DNA from: Branchipolynoe longqiensis
Taxonomy: Eukaryota > Annelida > Polychaeta > Phyllodocida > Polynoidae
Assembly (NCBI GenBank): GCA_030323885.1
Contig: CM059199.1
Coordinates: 42,965,347-43,029,346 of the forward strand
Direction: 5' to 3'
Length of the DNA stretch: 64,000 nt
Shown here: one piece after another, positions 55,340 to 64,000 of the stretch
Layout of the letters: each line of letters opens with the position of its first letter
Position numbering within the stretch: position 1 is the first letter of the stretch
Notes under the pieces: model-generated
The model's input: the letters and a program-made list of their open reading frames with translations, nothing else
The model's database searches: none
What the model was told of the DNA's origin: nothing
Made by a program: the position numbers and the translations under genes

Positions 55340-55394
55340 CTGATGTTATTGGAACAATCAGCAGGAGGAAGAGAATGGCAATTAGCTTCATCAT
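55340..55394 (-). CDS. Signal-peptide exon 1 of the intact cysteine-rich gene
   Basis: 55 nt from ATG (55394) to a GTAAGTTCATG donor: 18 residues MMKLIAILFLLLIVPITS plus one nt. A Lys after the start, a Leu-rich core and a small residue near the end make a textbook signal peptide. Cleavage would follow near Thr-Ser. Phase 1 fits the terminal exon 50970-51220, giving Val at the junction and a protein of about 101 residues across a 4.1-kb intron. The exon is repeated with the same length and donor at 27898, 36022 and 57539. Upstream, 'AGCCTACCTGGTAGTAGTCC' is shared with the other copies. I chose the first of two adjacent ATGs. Confidence 0.8.
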
Positions 55395-55639
55395 GGCTGT
55401 TAGCAGTAGTAGGACTACTACCAGGTAGGCTTAGTGTGGTCTTGCTTAGATGATACCCTGCAAACTGATTGAGCGCTACTTTACCGTCCTCATCTAATAT
55501 AGGCCTATGCACACAATACATTGTTGCAGTTGTGTGACATGCGTAACATTGAAATGTCACCCGCACTCAGTTGGAATAATTCAATTCTGTCCAATGAAAT
55601 GTCTGGTTGATACCTTTCGATAGTGTAATCCCAATATTC

Positions 55640-55950
55640 TGAGCGTGTGCCTCACATGTGGAACCTTGTGAGTTTGGTTCCTGGACGACTCAATCCAATG
55701 ACTTTAAAATTGATATTTGTTGCTTCCTAGCCTGGTGCTTGGAATTAATAGGATATGGCATGGACTGGTTGGCTCAGTGTCACCAAAATGTTACTGAGTG
55801 GGATATCGGGTCATGGTGCCAGCAGCCTGATTTCCCAGTGGGGCAGCACTATTAAATCACCATGAGCGTTAACTGTCACAAGTCAATACACTTCCGGATA
55901 TGACCTTAGAGGTTGCCATTACGTACAACTTCATCAAACAACCAAACCTT
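55640..55950 (+). mobile_element. SINE-A, diverged, partial head
   Basis: 'GTGAGTTTGGTTCCTGGACG', 'AATGACTTTAAAATTGATAT', the centre with a small deletion, and end 'CTTCATCAAACAACCAAACC'. Confidence 0.85.
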
Positions 55951-56814
55951 TTGATACTCATTATTATTACCCCGCTAATAATAACATGTCATAGTGACGT
56001 CATGATAATGTTATACAACATTACAATAACAGTATTTAATAACATCATATAAACGTTATTTTGCTTGACATAAAGAAAGTTATACATATATCGTTATTTT
56101 ATAAGGTTCTATATACATTGTTTAATGTCAGTATGACGTTTTCGAATAAGATTAATGCATCGTTTTATACCATCAATAGGACGTTTTTGTATATCATTCG
56201 AGAACCATTTTGTGGCATCATAAAAGGCAATCTTAACCTCCCTGAAGTGAAACTGTACCATTTTTCTCTTCGTAGAAATGGTCACATGATACATATGTAG
56301 TAGTCTGTAGATGAGCACCACTACCACATGGTGGCGGCAGACACTACGCCGCACACCTACACAGTTACACTGAAGTGCGCTAGGTGGCGGCACGCTAGAC
56401 ACCGGGCAGAGCCCCGACTGGGCTGCCCTCGACTGTGTGTGCCTAGCACGGCCCCCACCCACCTATATAGGCGACGTGGGACCTGGCGAGTTAGGGGGCG
56501 GGTCAGTTGAATGTTCATGCCATGGAGAGTGGAAAGGTTTTGGAATAAACCAGTTTGAAGCATACTGTTACTGTTGGCATTCTTCCGCGAGTGCGTGGCA
56601 GTGTGGAAGAACTTGGACCATCACAAGTACAATATGGCCCGCGAACGCATACCAAGGCCTGGTATACCTTGTGATTATATCCACTGATTTGCATCTTTAC
56701 TCTATGCATGATCTGGCTCTTGCTCTCAAAGTCTGCATCACTGAATTCATATCTTTTATGCCAACAACTGAAGCCTGTTGTGAAAATCAGGTGGGCCGGG
56801 GGTGTAAGACACTA
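55951..56814. other. No gene recognised
   Basis: The first part is rich in AACATTATAATAACGTTAT-like palindromes (55970-56110). The second has ORFs on both strands (minus 56109-56462, plus 56437-56829) with no recognised domain. Confidence 0.4.
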
Positions 56815-57850
56815 CAGAGCTTAATATGATACTATTGATAGTACATGGAATGATTAGCTCAATTTCAGGATAACGCGACTGAGTGGGGTATCAGGTCATG
56901 GCACTGGTGGCCTGATTTCCCAGTGGAGGAGCATTACAAGTCGGTATCCATCCTGATATGACATTCAATGTTGCCAGGATATAAGACAGCAGCTACCAAC
57001 CAACTGCCTGTCCCTAGCTTTAATTGGCAGGTGGACCACCAAATAATTTGGTAAGGCTGTGTGACATGCTGCTTTGAACGCCGCGACATAGTGAGGAAAT
57101 TCTCGCTACCTTTCGCTGGAAATATCCAGCCAGATGATGCCTAATGTACCTCTGTATTGATTTGGGATCAGTCAACAGGTTGGCACCGCTGGTAGCGAAT
57201 CATGTAGCGCTAGATCTAGGACGTGCACAGTACGTTACAACAACTTGCCAGGGTCAGGGACACAGGTGCAGGTGTGCAGGTGTGCAGTACCAGAGGGGAC
57301 CATCCTATCACACCCATCCGAGCCGCTGCCATCATCAGGGTTTGGGGTAGAGGGGAGGCCGACCACTGCTACAGCCTTCTCAAAGTCTGTATGACATCCC
57401 ACTCACTACATCATCTGTTCTAGCAGCCGTTGGAGGTCAGTGGCGAGGGTGTCCTTGTGTCAGATTTGTGTACAATGAAGCAGTTCTATGAGTGGAAGAA
57501 ATACTGAGGTAATATATTAGTTAATGTGGTGAACTTACCAGAGGGCACTGCAATAATCAACAGAAGTAGGAGATGGGTAATTGATTTCAAAATGGCTGTG
57601 AGAAGCAGTAGGACAACTGGCAGGTAGGTTCAGTGTGATCTTCCTTAGCTGATGTCTTGGCCACTAGTGATGGTGATTTTATTTATTGGGCATTCATTTA
57701 TAAGCTATCCTCTAGATTCTGGTGAGTGTGTGAACCACTTTAATTGAAATGTGACGCCCCACTGAGTTGGATTAAATTCTGCAACTATGCAACAAATACA
57801 TTGTTATGCATCGTGAACTCTGTATGTATAGTGGTTATCAAATGTTAGCC
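56815..57850 (-). repeat. Segmental duplicate S2, copy 2
   Basis: Collinear with 27160-28200, including the truncated SINE-A (56840-57000) and exon 1 (57539-57593). A short deletion near 57480 removes 'CACCTCTTAAGTTG', present at about 27825 in copy 1. Confidence 0.93.
57539..57593 (-). pseudogene. Signal-peptide exon 1 with both start codons lost
   Basis: The 55-nt exon, donor GTAAGTTCAC and hydrophobic core (KSITHLLLLLIIAVPS) are preserved, but the two ATG codons of the family are ATT and TTG here (57593-57588). No alternative in-frame ATG lies within the exon. The copy is almost certainly not translated from the usual start. No terminal exon lies between it and the next gene. Confidence 0.82.
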
Positions 57851-59280
57851 TGGCCCCCTTGCATATGTTTTAGTAGAGGTCATCCCGTGATTGTTCTATG
57901 ATGTAGGTGCACACAGCTATGACTGTGTACCAGAACTCAACCATCAAATGTCTTATTACATTTTTTATTTACAAGATATAATTGTGGATGTGAGCAAATG
58001 TTGGACTAGAGAGCATTTAGCATTGCGATGTGTCTAAATGGTATGTTCTATCAGGCAATCTGTTAATCAGTTTGTCGCACAGTGTAGAGAGTAAGATTGA
58101 ACCCATGGTATTAGTCCAGAATATGATTAACAATTGGAGTCAGTCAACCATTATGTTGACTTAATTATCTATTCCTAACATGTTCTTTCAAATAGTAGTA
58201 GTGTTACACTTCTTTGTTTCTACGTATTACACATTCTGCAAAAGGAACAAGTAGTCAGCCATATACACTGGCAAATAAACATGCTAACGACCTAAGGCTG
58301 TCCGATATATATTATATGTCATTTGGACTGCTTTTCTCAAAGCTGCCACCTATCGGCATCTCGAAATATGGTTCAGAGACATCAGCATTGGTTGTGCTGT
58401 TTTATATTCCCTTGTATCTGGCATTTGATACAATTTTACAAAAAATAGTCTGAACTATTTTGCTGCGTGCAAAGAGCGGTGGTTGCACAATAAGATAGAA
58501 GACATGGTAACACTTCTCACCTTTACTAAGCCCTTTGTTGTGGAGACAATACAGAACGATCATCACTCATTCATGTGCCTCTATTGCCAATTTATAGAAA
58601 CATTGTATGCTGTTGGCTTCATACTGACAAGACTATATAAACAGTCCGTCAGTTCTGTATCTATCCCTTTGTCGGGATGTGATGGGTGGTTATAGTTTAA
58701 ATACTTTGGATGATATGAACTAGTTACTCCCACAGCCCTGCCATCACCAGCTAGGAATGGCCACTGGTTTTCCAAGCTGTCTAATTTTCTCAAGGCATAT
58801 TGAAAAACACAGAAATAAAGAAGTGTGAGCTGTCACATTCTACAACTTCTTCTGTCTTGAAGTGATTAAATAGTAGTGCAGAAATATTTAATGATGTTTG
58901 CCCTTCTGTCCCATTCTTATTAAAGGATAATGAAGCATAAGTCCAGATTTACTTCAAACTGTTGGAAAGTAAATGATCCTGTTCAAGCAAATATGTTTAT
59001 CTAATAAATACATATATGTACATGTATGTACATGTACATGTATAGATAGTGATAAATGAGTTATCGCATGTAATAAGCTCTCTACTCTACTGGCCCCTGC
59101 CCCTTCAGAGGGGAGGGTCCAGCATGCACCTCGCTCTGTTCCCCTGCATGGGGTGGGACACTCCACTCGCTTGTGTAATGTATGCAACATATGCACGCAT
59201 ACATAATTAGCCCATGGACGCCGGTATGACATGAGTCCCGATAGAGGCACCGGCCAGCGCCACTAAACTTTCAGGAGAAC
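57851..59280. other. No gene recognised
   Basis: AT-rich with a (TGTACA) microsatellite at about 59008-59045. No LTR of the following Ty3-type element could be identified here. Confidence 0.45.
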
Positions 59281-60058
59281 ATGGCCATGAGCTGGAAAAA
59301 CTGGCTAAGCGCATATCAAATATATGCAACAGCCGCAGGTGTGATCAACAAAGCTGAGAAGGTATAGTGCTCCATATTTCTATATGTGGTGGGCCTTGAG
59401 GCCCAAAAAGTATACCGAACAATGAAAATTGAGATACAGGAACAGGATAAGATAGCGCCCCTCTTAAATAAAGGCATTTGAAACATGCAGTGAGGGCAAG
59501 ACAAACATTACAGTAGTGCGGTATCTGTTCAATTCATACAATCAAAGTGATGAGAACATGGACACATTTATAAGTGAACTGAAGATCAGAATCACATGTT
59601 GTGACTATGGCGACAAGGAAGAGTCCATACTTTCCGATAGGATTGTGTGCGGTGTGAAAAACAACTAGCTATGGGATCTACTATTACAGACACCAAAGTT
59701 TACACTCGATCGCTGCATTGAGACATGCCAACTGAGCGAACACACCACCAAACAGCTAAACAAAGACAAAGAAGAAGGAGCAGTAGCCTGAGTTGAGCAT
59801 AGTAAAGCATGATTGGAGAAACACAAGAAATTGGATACAACACGACACACAAAACAAACAGTTGACACAATGTGAAAAATGTGGATATCTACACACAATG
59901 GGAGTTTTTCCTGCAAAAGGAAAAGACTGCACAGGATGCAAAAAATATAGGCCACTTCATAAAAGTATGCAAAACGAAAGCTGCAAAACCAAGACCTGGC
60001 AACAAAATCATGGTAGACCAGAACAACATCCCCGAAAGAAGAAACCTCAAAAGACGAC
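59281..60058 (+). pseudogene. Gag remnant with zinc-knuckle region
   Basis: The first segment begins 'MAMSWKNWLSAYQIYATAAG' and is soon interrupted by a stop (about 59367). Later segments read 'DRIVCGVKNN' (about 59640) and, in another frame, a Cys-His region 'QCEKCGYLHTMGVFP' and 'GKDCTGCKKYRPLHK' (59865-59970). This resembles the zinc knuckle of Ty3-type Gag, although one Cys appears replaced by Val or Phe. It is broken in several places and cannot assemble particles. Confidence 0.75.
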
Positions 60059-60328
60059 GTGTCAGACAAGGAGGACCAGTTCTTCCTTGGAGAGATAATT
60101 GACAACAAACATGGGAGGACGAACCTATGGTACACAGACATTGACATTGGTGGAACCAGCATATGGTTCAAACTAGACACTGGATCTGAGGCCAATATCA
60201 TATGCATTGGACTGATAAAAAGGATGTGGAACATAACAGTACAACTGACACCATGCTGCCTCATCACCTACTCAGGCGAGAAGATCAGCCCGGAAGGTGA
60301 GGCTGCCATCAAGGTGAATGGTAGGTAA
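60059..60328 (+). pseudogene. Retroviral-type aspartic protease segment
   Basis: A 90-codon frame with the active-site motif 'FKLDTGSEANII' (residues about 36-47), where Ser of the usual DTGA/S motif is kept, preceded by 'WYTDIDIGGTSIW'. The frame closes at 60328. The following frame (60341-60607) continues with 'ILDKEACVKLNLI', the usual link from protease to reverse transcriptase. Confidence 0.85.
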
Positions 60329-60340
60329 GTATGTGTACAA

Positions 60341-61274
60341 GTGATGAAAGAGGGCATCTCCATCCTTGACAAAGAGGCGTGTGTCAAACTCAACCTCATA
60401 GCACGAGTGAACAAAATTGGAGCTGCACAAACAGACTATGACAAGGCCAAAGAAATGGTAAATATATATGATGACTTTTTTAAAGCCATTGTTACCATAA
60501 AAACTAATGCTAAAATACATGTTGATAATACCATAGAACCTGTCATAGACCCACCAAGGCATATTCTGCATGCCATCAAAGACGATGTTCATAAAGAATT
60601 ATATTAAATGTTAAAAGTAGGGGTGATTGTGGAGTAATCTGAACCAACTCCATGGATCAAATCGATAATGATAGTCCTAAAACCGGGAAAGATAAGGATT
60701 TGTTTAGACCCCACTAAATTAAATAAAGGAATTCTGAGAGGCCTGTATTCAATGAGAACCATCAAAGAGGTAGTAGCAAAAACACATAGTGCCAAATATT
60801 TTGGTAAATCGGTCTCGATCCTGAAAGCTCTAAACTGTGCACATTTAACACATCCTGGGGGAGATACAGCTTCACGAGGCTGCCATTCAGATAAAAACGG
60901 CCGGGGACATTTTCATATACAAAATGAATGAAATTCTAAAAGACTTACCAGGGGTCAATGTCATCATAGATGATATTTTAGTGTATGGAAATACAGTAGA
61001 GGAACATAACAAGAATATATTATGTGTGCTAGACAGAGCTAGAAAGGTAGATCTAAGACTGAATCCAAATACATCCATAATATGTGCAACGGAAGTCAAC
61101 TACATAGGTCACATCCTAATGCAAACCAGCCTTAAGCTGAACAAACAACGAGTCGAGTCAATTATTAACATGCCCACACCAAATGATAAGCCAGCCATTC
61201 AAAGATTCTTGGGGATGATGGGATACCTAAGTAAATTCATTCCAAACATGGCGGAAGTTGCAAAGCCGCTATAA
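60341..61274 (+). pseudogene. Reverse transcriptase segment, broken
   Basis: Contains 'PVIDPPRHILHAIKD' (about 60540), 'PGKIRICLDPTKLNKGI' (60680), the active-site block 'VNVIIDDILVYG' (about 60960; the two Asp of the YxDD-type box are present, the first residue is Ile) and 'VNYIGHILMQTSLKLN' (61100) with the thumb 'IQRFLGMMGYLSKFIP'. Stops lie at about 60605 and 60641, and the part between 60800 and 60930 has a deletion and frameshift that removes the first catalytic region. Inactive. Confidence 0.92.
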
Positions 61275-61868
61275 ATTTTGCTTAACAAAGACACAGCAGG
61301 GCACTGGGAAGATGCGTAGAACAAAGCGTTTGGCGAATTAAAAACACTATTGATGGACGCACCGGTTCTAGCATTCTACGATGTACAAACAAAATTAACA
61401 TTGCAAGTAGATGCATCAAAATCGGTGCCGAGTGCCACTCTATTCCAATTCGGAAAACCGATTGATATGGCATCGAAAGCTTTGGATGATACACAAAGTA
61501 ATTATGCAGTAATCGAGAAAGAATTGTTAGCAATTTGTTTTGGATGCACCACATCCCATGAATATATCTATGGTAAAGAAGTCACAGTAGAAACTGACTA
61601 CAAACCCCTAGTGGCCATTATGATTAAACTTTTACATAAACTCTCAGTACGAATGCAACGCATGAGAATGAGACTGCAACATTATAACTTAAATGTCACA
61701 CATGTACAAGGATCAAAAATGTGTTTTGCAGACACCCTTTCCATAGCGTATGTAAACAACACGGAACCGAATAACCCGTTTGAGGCCGAAATGTCGATCG
61801 CAGCAATCAACATGGTAGATGCCAACATCAAACGCATCGAACAACACACTGAACAGATGATACACTAA
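61274..61868 (+). pseudogene. RNase H segment (Ty3 type)
   Basis: After stops at about 61272 and 61318 a 172-codon frame (61350-61868) reads 'LTLQVDASKSVPSATLFQ' (first Asp), 'SNYAVIEKELLAICFG' (Glu), 'VTVETDYKPLVAI' (Asp) and 'GSKMCFADTLS' (the usual last Asp is kept within the ADTLS motif). This is the best preserved part of the element. Confidence 0.92.
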
Positions 61869-61879
61869 AAGAGTTAGTG

Positions 61880-62665
61880 AGAGTCATCCAGGCCAGCTGG
61901 CCTGACCGAAACAACCAAATAAGGCATGACATAAGACCATATTTCACACACAGACACAAAATCACAATACAAAACAAGATTACACTGAAAGGCGATAGAA
62001 TAATAATACCAAAAACATTACAAAAAGAGTGTTAAGCAAACTGCATGAAGCCCATTTAGGGATAGTCAAAACCAAACAGCTAGCATGAGATTATATGTTT
62101 TGGCCCAGAATGGACAAACAAATTAAAGATAAAGTGGCTAAGTGTCAAATATGCCAAAGTTCCAGAAATCTCCAGCAATCTGAACCACTAATCAATCACA
62201 AAATACCAACATATCGTTTTGCAAAATTGGCATTGATTTCCGCCAAATGAAGGATAAAAGATTCTTATTAATTGTAGACTACTATTCAAAATGTCCTGAA
62301 GTCATTGAAATGACAAACACATCAAGTAAGAATACTATAAAAGAATTGAAGTCTGTATTTGGCCGTTACGGCATACCACACAAGGTAGTATCAGACAATG
62401 GTCTGCAATTCTCAAGTGGAGAATAAAAAGAATTTGAGAAAGAATACAATTTCAAGCACTCTTTCTCAAACCCAATATGCCGACAAAGGACCGGGCACAT
62501 AGAAAGATACGTACAAACAATAAAGTGAATGATAAAAAAGGGCAATTTCGACAACACAGACATTGCACTATTAAACTACAGAAATACAACATTGACCGGC
62601 ATGAACGCATCACAAGCACAACTAGTCATGAGCGTCCGTGTCAAGACTACCTATTCCAGCCTACA
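61880..62665 (+). pseudogene. Integrase segment, broken
   Basis: An N-terminal zinc-binding region ('HEAHLG', 'KCQICQ', about 62045-62155) and a catalytic core are recognisable in pieces: 'LLIVDYYSKCPEV' (first Asp, about 62270), 'VVSDNGLQFSSGE' (second Asp, about 62390) and a Glu in 'HIERYVQTIK' (about 62500), followed by 'LLNYRNTTLTGMNASQAQL'. Stops and frame changes interrupt it repeatedly (for example about 62034 and 62425). Confidence 0.88.
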
Positions 62666-62897
62666 CTCACAGGAACTAGCAGTACCTTTAGGCACCATAC
62701 TGGCTGTGACCCTTTTTGGGGTCAAGGTCAATGGTATTGCTGCTGCTGTAAAGCGGGGGGTCTCCTGTAGTCTTTTCATGGACGACTTTGTTTTATATTA
62801 CAGTGGTGCTAACATGAATGTCATAGAGAGACGGCTACAATCAAGCATAATTGCAAAATTATTGACAAAGGAAATCAGTCCACGGTATGGATTATGA
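62650..62897 (+). pseudogene. Non-LTR reverse-transcriptase fragment fused to integrase
   Basis: Inside a single 122-codon open frame (62529-62897) the Ty3 integrase ends at about residue 40 and is followed by 'GTILAVTLFGVKVNGIAA', 'GVSCSLFMDDFVLYYSG' and 'NMNVIERRLQSSI'. These are the central blocks of a Jockey/I-type non-LTR reverse transcriptase, with the catalytic 'MDD' in place of the commoner FADD/FVDD. The junction is near 62650-62680. It may belong to the same LINE family as 40760-42018. It is a dead chimera, but the frame is unbroken across the join. Confidence 0.82.
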
Positions 62898-63755
62898 CCT
62901 CCTACTGCACATCGATTAAAACAAGTGCATGCACTTAACAGTTATGAGCAGATGAACAAATGATCATTAAAAAAAAGAAAGCTGTTGGCATATGGCCAGG
63001 AAATGATATTGGCACTTCTAGCTGAATGGATTTCAAGCACCCCTACAACACAGATACCCTCAGAATTCATTGAACCATTGATGATATCTAGAGAATATGT
63101 TTTTATGAAATGGACGCACTGTGAAAAGGCAAATTATATCTTGATGCCCAGATGGGATAGATGAATGAGTTGAGAGTTTGTTTGCCATGTTGCAGGTAGT
63201 GAGTGAATTTTGGGAGAGTTTAACTAAGGACTTAAACCTGCATAGTCCACTGAAGCATCAAATTTTCAAAACCAAAGAATTACCTAAAATTAATTGTATG
63301 TATCTAACTTGGATACTGATGCTCTTATTAAGTATTTGTTGCCACATTAAAGGGAATAGTGAGTCAATTTACTATGACCTGACACTGCAGAACCCTATAT
63401 TGTCAGAGTTTTTGCATATTTGCCTGAACAAATTTGACATGTTTATACTTGAAATATCTCAAAAGTTATTTCTCAATTTATATTGCAAGTTGTTGTCAAT
63501 GATGTGTTTATAGGTCATGAATATTTCCCAATAATTGATCGAAACTACCTATGTTGGATTTCTGATTGCTACATCTTCAATAGTCCATCAGAACAAGGTG
63601 CAACCTCTACAGAGTACCCATCCCAAGTTTTCTTACAAATAAATGTTGATGTGTAAGGACATGATCCAACTATGTAAAGAGGAAACATTTCACGCTTCGC
63701 CTGTCAATAGCAGTTGCTTTTTGTAACCGTTATCAAGTGTGCAATTGTTCCTAAG
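62898..63755. other. No gene recognised
   Basis: Contains a stretch (about 63400-63490) weakly like repeat C ('ACTTGAAATATCTCAAAAGT'). The 111-codon ORF at 63178 has no recognised domain. Confidence 0.4.
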
Positions 63756-63759
63756 GTAT

Positions 63760-63965
63760 GGGACCAGACGGGATGGCCAAATGAGTTGAGCGTCCATCTC
63801 CCTTTTTGGTAGATCGTGTGATTTGAACCCACAGGTTGTTTAGCCTTGGACCTTGATTGGGTCAAACCATTCACTTAAAAATGTATACTTGTTGCTTACT
63901 AGCCAGGCGCTTCTCCATTATTATCATAGGGCAAGGACTGGTTGGCTCAGTGTCAGGATAATGTT
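63760..63965 (+). mobile_element. SINE-A, 3'-truncated (variant 2 head)
   Basis: 'GACCAGACGGGATGGCCAAA' through 'GGCTCAGTGTCAGGATAATG', where it is cut. Confidence 0.92.
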
Positions 63966-64000
63966 GGTTGTTCATACATATTTGGATGGGTACTGGCTTG
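63966..64000 (-). mobile_element. SINE-A 3' end, continues beyond the window
   Basis: 'TTGGTTGTTCATACA' and 'GGATGGGTACTGGCTTG' fit the reverse complement of a SINE-A 3' end, joined directly to the preceding copy. Confidence 0.6.

Larger units (their letters stand above)
59281..62665 (+). mobile_element. Ty3-type LTR retrotransposon remnant without visible LTRs
   Basis: Gag, protease, reverse transcriptase, RNase H and integrase segments follow in the Ty3 order on the plus strand, each described separately. Many stops and frameshifts show that it is inactive. The right part runs into a non-LTR fragment at about 62650, and no matching LTR pair is seen in the flanks. Confidence 0.93.

Noticed and set aside
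58000..63700. LTR pair for the Ty3-type element
   Set aside because: Direct comparison by eye of both flanks shows no matching TG...CA sequences. They are lost or outside recognition.
1..64000. CRISPR array, bacterial operon or phage
   Set aside because: No regularly spaced direct repeats with unique spacers, no dense coding. Splice signals, SINEs and LINEs show an animal genome.

Overview
This window is animal (eukaryotic) DNA. It has no operons, long uninterrupted ORFs are rare, there are clear GT-AG splice signals, tRNA-derived SINEs, 5'-truncated non-LTR retrotransposons with target-site duplications, a decayed Ty3-type element and many short elements with terminal inverted repeats. Three copies of a repeat whose conceptual peptide contains 'VILTYFFGGN' resemble, from memory, a dispersed repeat common in molluscan genomes. 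A mollusc or related lophotrochozoan is therefore my best guess, with no closer placement.

The only convincing host coding signal is a small family on the minus strand. Exon 1 is 55 nt, encodes an 18-residue signal peptide and ends in phase 1 at a GTAAGT donor. It occurs at 27898-27952, 36022-36076, 55340-55394 and, with both start codons lost, at 57539-57593. The terminal exon encodes a cysteine-rich domain with the hydrophobic tail of a GPI-anchored or membrane-tethered protein. It occurs at 50970-51220 (intact), 47145-47395 and 24203-24442 (one in-frame TAA each) and 34623-34770 (decayed). Joining 55340-55394 to 50970-51220 keeps the frame and predicts a secreted protein of about 101 residues. 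The family sits in segmental duplications (27160-28200 with 56815-57850; 46240-48530 with 50050-53690), so this looks like a birth-and-death tandem cluster.

Layout: 1-8.6 kb holds a foldback element, a 1.8-kb block of three successive 8-bp-period arrays and an 800-bp pyrimidine tract. 8.6-23.6 kb holds SINEs, two CpG-rich inverted-repeat elements, a decayed non-LTR reverse transcriptase (18.5-20.1 kb) and a pogo-like MITE. 23.7-36.1 kb is the first half of the gene cluster with nested SINEs. 36-46 kb holds MITEs and a truncated I/Nimb-like non-LTR element with an RNase H domain. 46-58 kb is the second half of the cluster. 59.3-62.9 kb is a Ty3-type retrotransposon remnant fused to a piece of non-LTR reverse transcriptase.

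Two SINE families account for most dispersed repeats. SINE-A is tRNA-derived, with a conserved central block around 'GTCAGGATAATGTGACTGAG' and an (AACC)-type tail, in roughly 40 copies or fragments. SINE-B has a Leu/Ser-like tRNA head, in 6 copies. Several MITEs with unrelated termini share the same internal modules, which is the most unusual structural theme of the window.
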